DNA from: Porphyrobacter sp. HT-58-2
GTDB taxonomy: Bacteria; Pseudomonadota; Alphaproteobacteria; Sphingomonadales; Sphingomonadaceae
DNA: 64,000 nt
Direction: 5' to 3'
Assembly (NCBI RefSeq): GCF_002952215.1
Contig: NZ_CP022600.1
Coordinates: forward strand, 558,001 to 622,000
Below are positions 27,311 through 36,355 of the stretch, piece by piece (position 1 is the stretch's first letter; each line of letters begins with the position of its first letter). The notes beneath the pieces are model-generated. The model made no database searches. It was given only the letters and a program-made list of their open reading frames with translations, and had not been told where the DNA came from. The translations under genes were made by a program, and so were the position numbers.

Positions 27311-29551
27311 TCAGAAGTTGAAACCAAGCGTCACACCATAGGTGGCCGGCGGCGCGACGAAACCTTGCGGGACGACCAGATTGGCGAGCACGCCGGATTC
27401 GAACAGGTTGGAGAAGTATTCCTTGTCGAAGATGTTGCGGCCCCAAACCTGGATGTTCCAGTTGCCCTCGGCCGAGCTGATCCCGGCGCTGGCGTTGAAC
27501 AGGCTGTAGCCGGGCTGAGCGATGTTGGGCCGGTTGAAGACCGAGAAGAATTGATCGCCAGTGAACTGCCATTCGCCCCTGACAAAGCCATCGAAGTTCT
27601 CGCCGAGCGAGGTTTCGTAGGTCGCTGCCACAAAAGCGCTCAGGTCCGGTGCGCGCGGGAGCTGGTTTCCGGCGAGGTTGCCCGTCACAAAGGTGCCGCC
27701 CATGCCATTGGAGAAGGTGCAATTGGCCGGGTCGAGCGGCAGCGCCGGGTTGCGCGTGTCTGTGGTGCAGAATTCGTCAAACCGGGTGTTGAGGTAGGCA
27801 ACATTGCCTTCCAGCCGCAACCCCGGAGCCGGGATCACCACGAATTCGCTCTCGATCCCCCAGATCGTCGAGGAACCGGCGTTGCTGGTCAAGGTGGCAA
27901 GGTTGGTCACCTGGCTGAGCTGCTGATCGGTGTAGTCGTAGAGGAAGCCTGTGAGATTGAACCGGACCCGGTCATTGAGGAATTGCGACTTCATCCCGGC
28001 TTCATAAGCCCATACCTTTTCCGCATCGAAAGCGTTGAGCGGGTTGTCGAGCAACGAGAAGCCGCCAGACTTGAACCCGCGCGTGATCGAACCGTAGAAG
28101 TTGAGGTCGTCGCGCGGTTGATACTCGATCACGAAACGCGGCGTCAGCGCATTGAAACTCAGGCTCTCATCGTAATCGAGATCGAGTCCGATCAGCGGGA
28201 ACAAGTAATTGAGCGTCGCGTCCTTGGTCTCGTCCGCATAGCGCAGACCGGCAGTCACCGTCAGGTCGCCGAAGGTATATGACCCTTCGGCAAAGACCCC
28301 GAAAGCCTCGGTCTTGTTCGTCCCGACATAGGCGATGGTCGAATTGCCGAAGGCCGGGCCGAGCGGGATGGCGTAAAGACCTTGCGAATCTTCCGTCAGA
28401 TAACTTCCACCGACGATCCACTGGAACGGGCCGTCGCCGCTGGAGGCGATCTGGATATCCTGGCTGAACTGCTCGGACTCGTCGCGCTGGAAATAGACAA
28501 CCAGGAAATCGGACAAGCCGTCACCGTCATTGATCCAGTCGAATTCGATATCGCGCCAGGCCGACACCGAGGTCACCGTGAACCCGTCGCCTTCATAGGT
28601 GAGGCGGCCGGTAATGCCGTTCTGATCCTGTCGGTTGGCCTGCCCAACTTCCAGATCAGGCAAGCCGGGGGTCGCCGTTTCGTAGCCCTGACTGATCGTC
28701 CTCAGGCCCCGCGGGAAAACCGAGGTGGGCGACTGCCACGGGAGCGTGTCGTCGGTATACCAGAATGCCGGCGGGTTGGAATCGTCGCGGTAGATATCGC
28801 CGATCAGCTCCAGTTTGACCCGGTCGCCGATGTCGAGATCAAGCCGCCCCCGGATCGCCCACAGATCCTTGGTGTCGAGTTCGTCCAGCCCGCGTGCCCC
28901 GATGCCCGGGAAGATGTTGTTGGTAAAGCCATCACGCTTGGAAACGAGGCCCGCAAGGCGGAACCGGATTCCTTCGGTGATCGGTCCGGAAATCGCCGCT
29001 TCACCACGCATCATTTCGTAATTGCCATACGTCAGCGCGCCGCGAACCTCAAAGTCTTCGGAGGGAGCGCGCGAAATGACGTTGATGACGCCGCCGGTCG
29101 CGTTGCGTCCGTAGAGCGTGCCCTGCGGCCCGCGCAGCACTTCCACCCGTTCGACATCGAAGAAGTCGAAGATCCCCGCCGATGAGCGCGCGATGTAAGC
29201 CCCGTCGACATAGGTCGCCACACCCGGATCGCCGCCGACGGTGAAGTTCTCCGTTCCGATCCCGCGGATCACAACCTTGCCGACGACATCGCGCTGGATC
29301 ACCAGCCCCGGAACCGTTGCCGCGAGGGCTTCGGTATCGAAAATGCTTGACCGGGCCAGATCGTCACCGGTGACGGCGGTGATCGCAATCGGCGTGTCCT
29401 GCATCGTGTCGCTGCGGCGTTCTGCCGTCACGATGATTTCCTCAACGCCGAAACCGCCTTCTTCGGCCTGCGGCGTGTCTTGTGCCAGCGCGGCGGCGGG
29501 CATGGCCGTTGCGGCCAGCAGCCCAGTGATAAACTGATGTGCTCGGTTCAT
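27311..29551 (-). CDS. TonB-dependent receptor
   Basis: Outer-membrane transporter of 746 aa. Signal peptide (ATAMPAAALAQ), a TonB-box-like EEIIVTAERR near residues 38-47, the plug domain (DTPIAITAVTGDDLARSSIFDTE, LRGPQGTLYGRNATGGVINVISR) and a 22-strand type barrel ending in an aromatic residue (YGVTLGFNF). Its place between ketoacid dehydrogenase parts and hydrolases suggests it imports the substrate of this catabolic cluster rather than iron, which is inference. Confidence 0.95.
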   Translation of the reverse strand: MNRAHQFITGLLAATAMPAAALAQDTPQAEEGGFGVEEIIVTAERRSDTMQDTPIAITAVTGDDLARSSIFDTEALAATVPGLVIQRDVVGKVVIRGIGTENFTVGGDPGVATYVDGAYIARSSAGIFDFFDVERVEVLRGPQGTLYGRNATGGVINVISRAPSEDFEVRGALTYGNYEMMRGEAAISGPITEGIRFRLAGLVSKRDGFTNNIFPGIGARGLDELDTKDLWAIRGRLDLDIGDRVKLELIGDIYRDDSNPPAFWYTDDTLPWQSPTSVFPRGLRTISQGYETATPGLPDLEVGQANRQDQNGITGRLTYEGDGFTVTSVSAWRDIEFDWINDGDGLSDFLVVYFQRDESEQFSQDIQIASSGDGPFQWIVGGSYLTEDSQGLYAIPLGPAFGNSTIAYVGTNKTEAFGVFAEGSYTFGDLTVTAGLRYADETKDATLNYLFPLIGLDLDYDESLSFNALTPRFVIEYQPRDDLNFYGSITRGFKSGGFSLLDNPLNAFDAEKVWAYEAGMKSQFLNDRVRFNLTGFLYDYTDQQLSQVTNLATLTSNAGSSTIWGIESEFVVIPAPGLRLEGNVAYLNTRFDEFCTTDTRNPALPLDPANCTFSNGMGGTFVTGNLAGNQLPRAPDLSAFVAATYETSLGENFDGFVRGEWQFTGDQFFSVFNRPNIAQPGYSLFNASAGISSAEGNWNIQVWGRNIFDKEYFSNLFESGVLANLVVPQGFVAPPATYGVTLGFNF

Positions 29552-29562
29552 TCGGTTTCCCC

Positions 29563-29799
29563 TCAGCTTTCGATGGTTGCGACGGGCGCGCCGACTGGCA
29601 ATGTCTGGCCCACTTCGGCCAGAGGCGTGATGATCCCCGCGAACGGACTTTCGACCTCAAGCGTGGTTTTCTCGGTTTCGATCGCATAGATCAGCTGGCC
29701 GATGGCAACGGTGTCTCCCGCCGCCACGAACCATTCGGCAATCGTGCCGTTCTGCATCGACACCGCGCCCTTTGGAACCTTGAGCGTCATGCGGGCCAT
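29563..29799 (-). CDS. Free-standing lipoyl/biotinyl domain protein
   Basis: 78 aa, a single swinging-arm domain: KVPKGAVSMQNGTIAEW, the modifiable lysine in IETEKTTLEVESPFAG (about residue 44) and VGQTLPVGAPVATIE. The flanking E1 gene suggests lipoylation. In ordinary complexes this domain is fused to the E2 acyltransferase; here no E2 catalytic domain is present in the window. ATG 29799 follows the E1 stop by one base. A start at the inner methionine (MTLKVPKG) is also possible. Confidence 0.88.
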   Translation of the reverse strand: MARMTLKVPKGAVSMQNGTIAEWFVAAGDTVAIGQLIYAIETEKTTLEVESPFAGIITPLAEVGQTLPVGAPVATIES

Positions 29800-29800
29800 G

Positions 29801-31822
29801 TCAGCGATACCCCAGCAACGCCTGCGCGCGTTCGACGATGCCGCCGGCATTGGGGAAGTAGGCCGCTTCGAGATTCTTTGCGAAGGGGATCGAGGTGTAG
29901 GGCGCGCCGTAACGTCCCACCGGCGCCTTGAGCTTGCCAAACAGATCCTGCTGCAGTTTCGCCGCCAGCTCAGCCCCGAAGCCGCCAAACTCGACAGCAG
30001 GATGCACAATCAGCACCCGGCCGGTTTTCTGCGCTGACGCCCTCACCGCGTCGTAATCCAGCGGCACGATGGTGCGCAGATCGATGATCTCGACACTGTG
30101 CCCGGCCTCAGCCAGCTGGACTGCGGCGCCGTGTACTTCCTGCATGCCCCAGCTGTAGGAAACGATGGTAATGTCATCGCCAGCCTGCCTTACGGCGGCC
30201 TTGCCCAGCGGGACGAAATAATGGCCTTCCGGCACGTCGCCCGGCACGAAAAAGCATCGCATCGCTTCAATCTGGATGCACGGGTCGGGGTCGTCGATGC
30301 ATGCGAGCAGCAGGCCCTTGGCATCATGCGCGTTGGATGGCGCGACGATCTTCAGCCCAGGCGTGTGCGCAAACCAGGCTTCGAGCGATTGCGAGTGCTG
30401 CGCGCCGAAACTGCCGACATTTCCCGCCGTCAAAGACCGGATCGTGAGCGGAACAGTGGTTCGCCCACCCGACATGTATCTCAGTTTCGCCGCATGGTTG
30501 GCGATCTGATCCATGGCTACCATGGCGAAATCGTTCACCATGATTTCGGCGACAGGTTTCATACCCCGCATCGACGCCCCGATCGCAGCGCCGACAATCG
30601 CCTGTTCGGAAATCGGGGTCGGCCGTACACGGTCTAGTCCGAAGCGGCTCGACAAGCCGATCGTCGCCTTGACGATACCGCCGGCGGGATCGTGAATGTC
30701 CTCCCCAAGCAAGAACACGGCAGGGTCGCGTTCCAGCGCGATCGCCATCGCCTCGTTGACCGCCATGCCGAAGGTCATCTGCCGCCGCGCGCCGGGGGCG
30801 TGGACTTCGGCGGCGGCCGCTGCCTGCCTGCTGTAGGGGATATCCGCGCTGTCGGCAAAGACGTCGCTCTGCAACTCTGAAAGCGGCGGGGGATCGCTGT
30901 CGATGGCGAACCGCTGCGCGTCGTCCACTTCCGCCTTGGCTTCGGCTTCGATCTGCGCCAGCTGACCTTCGGTTGCCAACCCCTCGTCGATCAGTCGCTG
31001 CCGCACGGTGATGCACGGAGCTTTGGCCTTCGCGTGTGCGAGACTTGCCTGATCCATGTGGTCCGTATCAGACCCGAACGCGTGCCCCTGCAGGCGCGGC
31101 GCAATGCATTCAAGCAAGGTCGGCCCCTCGCCCGACCGTGCCCGCACAATCGCCCGGGTGGCGGCTTCATGGATCGACGCCGGATCCGCCCCGTCGCAGC
31201 TTTCGCCCGGCATGCCGTAACCGGCTGCCCGGGACGCGATGCTTTCGGATGCGGTGCTCTCGGCAAAGCTGGTGTACTCGGCATAGAGATTGTTCTGGCA
31301 GACAAACACCACCGGCAGTTTCCAGACCGCAGCCAGATTCAGGGCCTCATGCACCGCACCGATATTGGCCGCGCCGTCGCCGAAACTGCAGACCGTCACC
31401 CGGCCGGTTCCCTGCATGGTTTCAGCCAGCGCAAGGCCCGCTGCAATCGGCGCCCCGGCCCCGACGATCCCGGTGGTGACCATCAGGCCGCTGTCGGGCG
31501 CGGTCAGGTGCATGGGGCCGCCCTTGCCTTTGCAGGTGCCGGTGACCTTGCCATACATCTCGGCCATGATCTCGCGCATCGGCGTGCCCTTGGCGACGAT
31601 GTCATGGATGACCCGGTAGGTCGTGACAGCAAGATCATCGGGCTTGAGGAGGGCCATTATGGTGGCCGGAATCGCTTCCTGCCCGCCCGCCGGATAATAT
31701 TGGAACTGAAGGTCGCCCGCCGCAAGCCCCTGCTGGATGCGCTGGTCGCACTGCGCGATGCGGACCATAGTCCGGTAGATCGCGACTGCGGTTTCGGCAC
31801 CCAGACTGGCAAGTTTCGGCAT
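29801..31822 (-). CDS. 2-oxoacid dehydrogenase-type E1, fused alpha and beta subunits
   Basis: Thiamine-diphosphate-dependent E1 of the pyruvate/branched-chain/acetoin dehydrogenase class, 673 aa from ATG 31822 (GGGGAG upstream). The alpha part (to about residue 345) has FQYYPAGGQEAIPATIMALLKPD, the ThDP motif GDGAANIGAVHEALNLAAVWKLPVVFVCQNN in pieces, and HAFGSDTDHMD. The beta part (from about 350) starts TFGMAVNEAMAIALERD and has MSGGRTTVPLTIR and SFGAQHSQSLEAWFAHTPGLK. Alpha-beta fusions are less common than split subunits. No E2 or E3 gene is nearby. It is first in the operon and divergent from the IclR gene. Confidence 0.9.
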   Translation of the reverse strand: MPKLASLGAETAVAIYRTMVRIAQCDQRIQQGLAAGDLQFQYYPAGGQEAIPATIMALLKPDDLAVTTYRVIHDIVAKGTPMREIMAEMYGKVTGTCKGKGGPMHLTAPDSGLMVTTGIVGAGAPIAAGLALAETMQGTGRVTVCSFGDGAANIGAVHEALNLAAVWKLPVVFVCQNNLYAEYTSFAESTASESIASRAAGYGMPGESCDGADPASIHEAATRAIVRARSGEGPTLLECIAPRLQGHAFGSDTDHMDQASLAHAKAKAPCITVRQRLIDEGLATEGQLAQIEAEAKAEVDDAQRFAIDSDPPPLSELQSDVFADSADIPYSRQAAAAAEVHAPGARRQMTFGMAVNEAMAIALERDPAVFLLGEDIHDPAGGIVKATIGLSSRFGLDRVRPTPISEQAIVGAAIGASMRGMKPVAEIMVNDFAMVAMDQIANHAAKLRYMSGGRTTVPLTIRSLTAGNVGSFGAQHSQSLEAWFAHTPGLKIVAPSNAHDAKGLLLACIDDPDPCIQIEAMRCFFVPGDVPEGHYFVPLGKAAVRQAGDDITIVSYSWGMQEVHGAAVQLAEAGHSVEIIDLRTIVPLDYDAVRASAQKTGRVLIVHPAVEFGGFGAELAAKLQQDLFGKLKAPVGRYGAPYTSIPFAKNLEAAYFPNAGGIVERAQALLGYR

Positions 31823-31859
31823 GCTTGTACTCCCCACCCTCAAGGCTCGTGCATTTCGA

Positions 31860-31885
31860 TTGACGTGTCAACGATATCTAGATAT
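31860..31885. promoter_or_regulatory. Twin perfect dyads in the E1/IclR divergent promoter region
   Basis: TTGACGTGTCAA (31860-31871) and ATATCTAGATAT (31874-31885) lie 2 bases apart. TTGACG at 31860 followed by 17 bases and TATTCG at 31883 also makes a possible promoter for the IclR gene. The arrangement suits a dimeric regulator controlling both directions; IclR proteins often bind palindromes as dimers or tetramers. Confidence 0.55.
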
Positions 31886-31905
31886 TCGATCAAAGTTCTA
31901 TATTT

Positions 31906-32655
31906 ATGGATTTAGCTATGGCTTCCGTCAGTCAGTCCGTTTCACGCTGCATTGCCCTTTATGCGCTCTTTGCCGATCGCAAGTCCGGGCTGACAGGCGC
32001 TGAAATTGCAGAACATCTGGATGCACCGCGCTCAAGTGTGGCGGCGCTGCTCAAGGAGCTCTCGGAGCTTTCGATGATCAGCCTGAACCGTCGGACCCTG
32101 ACGTATCTCCCGACCCTCAAGTTCGCACAGCTTGGTGCATGGCTGATCGATCCCGGGCATTTCCCCCCGCCGCTCGCCGAGTTGATGGAGGAGCTGCAGC
32201 GCGAGAGCGGCGAAACCGTCACGGCCTCGTGGCCAATCGATCATGAGATGGAAATCATCAGGGTCGTCAAAAGCCGCAACCCGATTTCATTTGTGGCCGA
32301 GATCGGCCAGCGGCTCCCACTATGGTATTCCTCTGTCGGCCTTGCCTATCTTGCATCACTTTCGAACCAGCAGATTCACGCACGCTGGGAGAAAGATCGT
32401 CGCGCGCTGGCCAAGGTGCCGGATCTGGACTCGGTGATTGATGCAGTGAGCCATGTTCGCACGAGCGGCATGGCGGTCGTGCATGGCGGTGTATTCGCTG
32501 AGGCCTCGGCCGTCGCCATGCTCGTCGGGTATGAACTCGACGGACGCCCACTGGTCGTTTCCATCGCAGGCCCCGAAGCCCGGATTCGCACCATTCAGCA
32601 GCGCTTGACAGGCCTCATCACGAGAACATTCGGCAGCGGGATTGGTCTGGACTGA
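31906..32655 (+). CDS. IclR family transcriptional regulator
   Basis: 249 aa regulator. An N-terminal winged helix (SVSRCIALYALFADRKSGLTGAEIAEHLDAPRSSVAALLKELSE in pieces, residues 8-55) precedes the C-terminal effector domain (EIGQRLPLWYSSVGLAYLASL near 130-150; RTSGMAVVHGGVFAEASAVAMLVG). It is divergent from the catabolic cluster, so it most likely senses the cluster's substrate or an intermediate. A downstream ATG at codon 5 is an alternative start. Confidence 0.92.
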   Translation: MDLAMASVSQSVSRCIALYALFADRKSGLTGAEIAEHLDAPRSSVAALLKELSELSMISLNRRTLTYLPTLKFAQLGAWLIDPGHFPPPLAELMEELQRESGETVTASWPIDHEMEIIRVVKSRNPISFVAEIGQRLPLWYSSVGLAYLASLSNQQIHARWEKDRRALAKVPDLDSVIDAVSHVRTSGMAVVHGGVFAEASAVAMLVGYELDGRPLVVSIAGPEARIRTIQQRLTGLITRTFGSGIGLD

Positions 32656-33145
32656 ACTGGTCCGGCAAGGGACGAGCACGAGCGGGAGCAAGGCGCAGTC
32701 CCGCAATCGATGTGGCGGCTTCTGGCGGAGCCGGTCGTCAAATTCGACCGGCCCGAACGACGGACTCTGGGTCGATAGGCGACGCCTGAGTCGGCTGCGA
32801 TCAACGGCATCTGTCGCGTTCTGTCACCCGAAAGCGGCCAGGCAGCATTCCACCCACTTTGCGACACTCTCCGGTGTGATGCAGCATCCCGAAAGCGGCA
32901 TGTCCGCTTCAGGCCGAGCTAGACGGCGATTCTGGCAGTCGCGAGCGGCTTAGCCACGGTCGGCATCCGAATCTGGCTGCTCGGGCTGCGAATTGTGGCG
33001 ATCCCAGGATCGCCTCACCATGAGCATCCAACCATTGCGACATTTTGAACTCTGACGAGCCGTGCGCTCCAAATCCGAAGCATGCCACGCTTTCCATCCG
33101 CGGGGCGACAACGACTAGCCCTGAGCCCTGCGTGAAACGCAGATC
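32656..33145. other. Gene-free stretch between the IclR gene and the accessory region
   Basis: No convincing coding frame. It contains two more copies of CCCGAAAGCGGC (32827-32838 and 32888-32899). This is the left edge of the plasmid/ICE-like gene set; no integrase, tRNA or attachment-site repeat was found in it. Confidence 0.65.
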
Positions 33146-33199
33146 GGAAGGGGAGGGGGAGGGGATGTGTGCCCGGGTGATTGCCGGGTGCACATCAGG
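33146..33199 (+). promoter_or_regulatory. G-rich tract plus hairpin leader of the ParB-like gene
   Basis: The purine tract GGAAGGGGAGGGGGAGGGG at 33146-33164 is followed by a hairpin with arms ATGTGTGCCCGG and CCGGGTGCACAT (12 pairs including two G-U). The CAGGAG ribosome binding site and ATG 33210 come directly after. Same design as other leaders in this region. Confidence 0.65.
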
Positions 33200-33209
33200 A
33201 GTGACGACG

Positions 33210-35321
33210 ATGCTTATTCCCTTTTCCCGGCTCTATCTGAGCGATGCCAATGTCCGCAAAACGCGCAGCGAAGAAGATGATATCCAGCTTTCCGCCGATA
33301 TCGAAGCGCGCGGCCTGTTGCAGAACCTGCTGGTCACCAAGAGCAAAAAGCGCGGCAAGTTTGCCGTGATCGCGGGTGGTCGGCGGTTGCGCGCCATCGA
33401 GATGATCGTCGCGCGCGGTGCGTGGAACCCCGATACCGAGATCGAATGCAAGCTGCTCGAGGGTAGCGAAGAGGAAGCCGGCGAGGCCTCGCTGGCTGAG
33501 AACTTCCAGCGCGTCGGGATGTCCCCAGCTGAGGAATGCCGCGCCTTCCAGCACTTCATCAAGGAAGGCAGCGACGTTGCCGCGGTCGCCAAACGCTTTG
33601 GCCTGACCCAGCGCTTCGTGGAAGGCCGCTTGCGGCTAGCGAACCTCGCCGAGCCGATTTTCGAAGCACTCGCCAAAGGCGATGTCACCCTCGAGATCGC
33701 CAAGGCCTACGCCGCGACTGACCAGCACGAGGTGCAACTGCGGGTCTTTGAGCAGATGCGGTACGCCTATAACCCAAGCGCCGATGCCATCCGGCGTATG
33801 GTGGCGAGCGGTTCCATGCGCGGCAATGACCCAATCGCGCTACTGATCGGCGAAGATGCCTATGTGGCCGCCGGGGGCAAGATCGAGCGCGACCTCTTCA
33901 GCGAAGCAGCAGATGATCGCTGGATCGATATCGAGATCGCCCACCGGCTTGCGGCCGAAAAGATGGAAGCCGAAGCCCAGCGGATCGCTGCTGAAACGGG
34001 CCTTGCATGGATCAGCCCGGTTGCGTCGACCAATTCATGGCAGGCGCGCAGCGAAATGGGCGTCAATGCTGTCCGGCTGCCGCCCGCGCCGCTGTCCGAA
34101 GAAGCACGAGCCCGAATTGACGCGATCGATAAGCGCATGGACGAAATCAGCGCAATCATCGACGAAGGCGATGACGGCGAGATTGAAGGGAGCGAGGCCG
34201 ACTTCGGGCAGCTCGAGGCCGAGTACGAGGATCTCGATGCCGAGCGCAGCGACCTCAATAACCCGGTGCGCGAACTGCCCGAGGAATGGCGCGGCGAGGC
34301 CGGACGGTTCCTCGTTCTCACCACCCGCGGCGAGATGGTGCTCGAGGCGGACTACTATAGCGAAAAGCGCCTGTCGTTCGAGACCGATGAAAGTGGCAAA
34401 GTGACAGCGACGGCCGAAGAGCCGGTGTCAGGTTCCACCAAGCGCGGCAGCGCTGCACCTTCAAGGCCCGAGGCGGTTGCGCCGGGCACGGAGAAGCCGA
34501 TCAGCGCCCGCCTGTTCGACGAGCTTTCGGTCCAGCGCCGTAATATCCTGTCGGCATCGCTGCTCACCGATGCGGGGCTCGCGCTCGACTTTGCCATCTT
34601 CGCGCTGGCTGACAGCCGCAGCTACGAAAGCCGGGGAACCTCGATCAAGGGCGGACGCCCCAGCGATCCGGCGACCGGAGAACTTTCGCAGTCCACAGCC
34701 GAAGGGATTCTCGCCGAGGCTGAAGGCGCGCTCGACAAGGCATGGCAGGAACATGGCTGTGCAGCCCAGCGCTTCATTGCCTTCCGCGAACTTGCCGACG
34801 AAGCCAAGGCTGCGTGGCTCGCCTATGCGGTGGCCATCTCGCTCGAAGCCAAGAAGGGCTATGGTTCAGAATATCATCCGATCCATGCTGTCATCGGCAG
34901 CATGCTCGACATCGACGTTGCCGCGATGTGGCGGCCGACATCTGAGAATTTCTTCGACCGCGTGAGCAAGACCTCGTGTCTTGCCGCACTGACGGAAGTC
35001 GGCGGAAGCGATCTTGCAGCGCGCTATGCCGCATCGAAGAAGGCCGATCTTGCCAAGACGTGCGAGACGATCTTTGCCGGTAAGGCCATCGTTGAACAGG
35101 ACGTCAAGGAAGCAGCGCTGGCCTGGTTGCCTGAAGGCATGAAGTTCACGATTGGGGCCAATCCTGCTGATCCGGTCATCCCGGACACCGACGAGAGCGC
35201 CCCGGTCTCCGGCGTCTGCGATGACGCTGAAGCTGACGGTGAAGCCGACAGCGAGGCCGACGAGCTGATCGATGACGATCAACCTGAAGTCGCCTGTGAA
35301 GAGGCGGCGGTGGCCGCCTGA
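33210..35321 (+). CDS. ParB-like protein of plasmid/ICE type
   Basis: 703 aa from ATG 33210 after CAGGAG. Residues 1-100 match the ParB N-terminal nuclease-like domain (LIPFSRLYLSDANVRKTR, IEARGLLQNLLV, VIAGGRRLRAI, LAENFQRVGMSPAEE). A HTH follows (VAKRFGLTQRFVEGRLRLANLAEPI, then GDVTLEIAKAYAA). The rest is helical and acidic with a glutamate/aspartate-rich tail. Long ParB-like proteins of this type are common on alphaproteobacterial plasmids and ICEs. No parA is adjacent, so it may regulate rather than partition. An upstream frame to 33045 is open but non-coding in look. Confidence 0.88.
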   Translation: MLIPFSRLYLSDANVRKTRSEEDDIQLSADIEARGLLQNLLVTKSKKRGKFAVIAGGRRLRAIEMIVARGAWNPDTEIECKLLEGSEEEAGEASLAENFQRVGMSPAEECRAFQHFIKEGSDVAAVAKRFGLTQRFVEGRLRLANLAEPIFEALAKGDVTLEIAKAYAATDQHEVQLRVFEQMRYAYNPSADAIRRMVASGSMRGNDPIALLIGEDAYVAAGGKIERDLFSEAADDRWIDIEIAHRLAAEKMEAEAQRIAAETGLAWISPVASTNSWQARSEMGVNAVRLPPAPLSEEARARIDAIDKRMDEISAIIDEGDDGEIEGSEADFGQLEAEYEDLDAERSDLNNPVRELPEEWRGEAGRFLVLTTRGEMVLEADYYSEKRLSFETDESGKVTATAEEPVSGSTKRGSAAPSRPEAVAPGTEKPISARLFDELSVQRRNILSASLLTDAGLALDFAIFALADSRSYESRGTSIKGGRPSDPATGELSQSTAEGILAEAEGALDKAWQEHGCAAQRFIAFRELADEAKAAWLAYAVAISLEAKKGYGSEYHPIHAVIGSMLDIDVAAMWRPTSENFFDRVSKTSCLAALTEVGGSDLAARYAASKKADLAKTCETIFAGKAIVEQDVKEAALAWLPEGMKFTIGANPADPVIPDTDESAPVSGVCDDAEADGEADSEADELIDDDQPEVACEEAAVAA

Positions 35322-35349
35322 GGCGGTCAATCACCCCTCCTGATGACTT

Positions 35350-35388
35350 GGCCCGGCCACTCGCCTGAGTGAGCCGGGCCTCTTTTTT
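35350..35388 (+). terminator. Strong Rho-independent terminator after the ParB-like gene
   Basis: GGCCCGGC (35350-35357) pairs with GCCGGGCC (35373-35380), with an inner CACTC/GAGTG stem, followed by TCTTTTTT. ArdC must have its own transcript or depend on readthrough. Confidence 0.92.
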
Positions 35389-35404
35389 GTTGAGGAGCAG
35401 GCTA

Positions 35405-36355
35405 ATGCGCCAAAGACCCAAGCGCGACGTCGCGCAGGAAATCACCAATTTGATCATCGCTACAATCGAGGCTGGAACACTGCCCTGGCGCCGACCCTGG
35501 AAGAAGACCGGGATGGGCGGAGCACCGCTGCGCGCTGCCGGCGTCCCTTACACCGGGATCAACCGTCTCTATCTCTGGGCGGTCGCCGACCACTACGGCT
35601 ATAGCTCGCGCTACTGGATGACCTGGCGGCAAGCCATTGAGCTTGGCGGACAAGTTCGCAAGGGCGAGACGGCCGAGCCCAGCATCTACTTCAACAGCAC
35701 GAAGAAGACGGCGGTCGACCAGGCAACAGGCGAGGAATCGTCGAAAACAATCCGCTTCATGCGCGCCTACAGCGTGTTCAACGCATCGCAAATCGACGGG
35801 CTGCCGCCGCACTTCTATCCGAGTCCGGTGCCCGAAGCGCCGCCGACGCCCTCGCAGAAAGTCGCTGCCATCGAGCGCTTCTTCGGCCTGATCCCGGCGG
35901 ACATACGCCTCGGCGGAGACCGCGCGTTCTACTCGCCGGGCGCCGATTTTATTCAGCTTCCGCATCCCAATGTCTTCAACACCGAAGACGGCTTCGTGGC
36001 CACCAAAGCGCACGAACTCGGCCATTGGTCGGGCCATGCATCGCGGCTCGCCCGCGAGTTTGGCAAGCGTTTCGGCGACAAGGCATACGCTTTCGAGGAG
36101 CTGGTGGCCGAGCAGGTGAGTGCGCGCATCTGCTATGAATTGGGCCTTCCGGCAGACCTTCACGAGAGCCATGCCAGCTACGTCTCGCACTGGCTGGAGA
36201 TCCTCAAGGCCGACAAGACGGCGATCATCACCGCAGCTGCGAAGGCCGATCAGGCGTTCAACCATCTTGCGGCCTATTCGGGCTACCAGAGCGAACCTGC
36301 GGGCGAAGAAGGGGAGGAAGCCGATGAGACGGCGCCAGTTCCGGCTTTTGCTTGA
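35405..36355 (+). CDS. ardC: ArdC-family antirestriction protein with zincin domain
   Basis: 316 aa. The N-terminal ssDNA-binding part (IEAGTLPWRRPWKK, GINRLYLW, YWMTWRQAIELGGQVRKGE, then FMRAYSVFNASQIDG) precedes a zincin metalloprotease domain with HELGH at residues 203-207 and a downstream EELVAEQ as third-ligand candidate. ArdC proteins protect incoming plasmid DNA from restriction during conjugation. ATG 35405 follows GAGGAGCAGG; the longer frame from 35369 overlaps the terminator and is rejected. Its 3' end overlaps the next gene by 32 bases. Confidence 0.92.
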   Translation: MRQRPKRDVAQEITNLIIATIEAGTLPWRRPWKKTGMGGAPLRAAGVPYTGINRLYLWAVADHYGYSSRYWMTWRQAIELGGQVRKGETAEPSIYFNSTKKTAVDQATGEESSKTIRFMRAYSVFNASQIDGLPPHFYPSPVPEAPPTPSQKVAAIERFFGLIPADIRLGGDRAFYSPGADFIQLPHPNVFNTEDGFVATKAHELGHWSGHASRLAREFGKRFGDKAYAFEELVAEQVSARICYELGLPADLHESHASYVSHWLEILKADKTAIITAAAKADQAFNHLAAYSGYQSEPAGEEGEEADETAPVPAFA

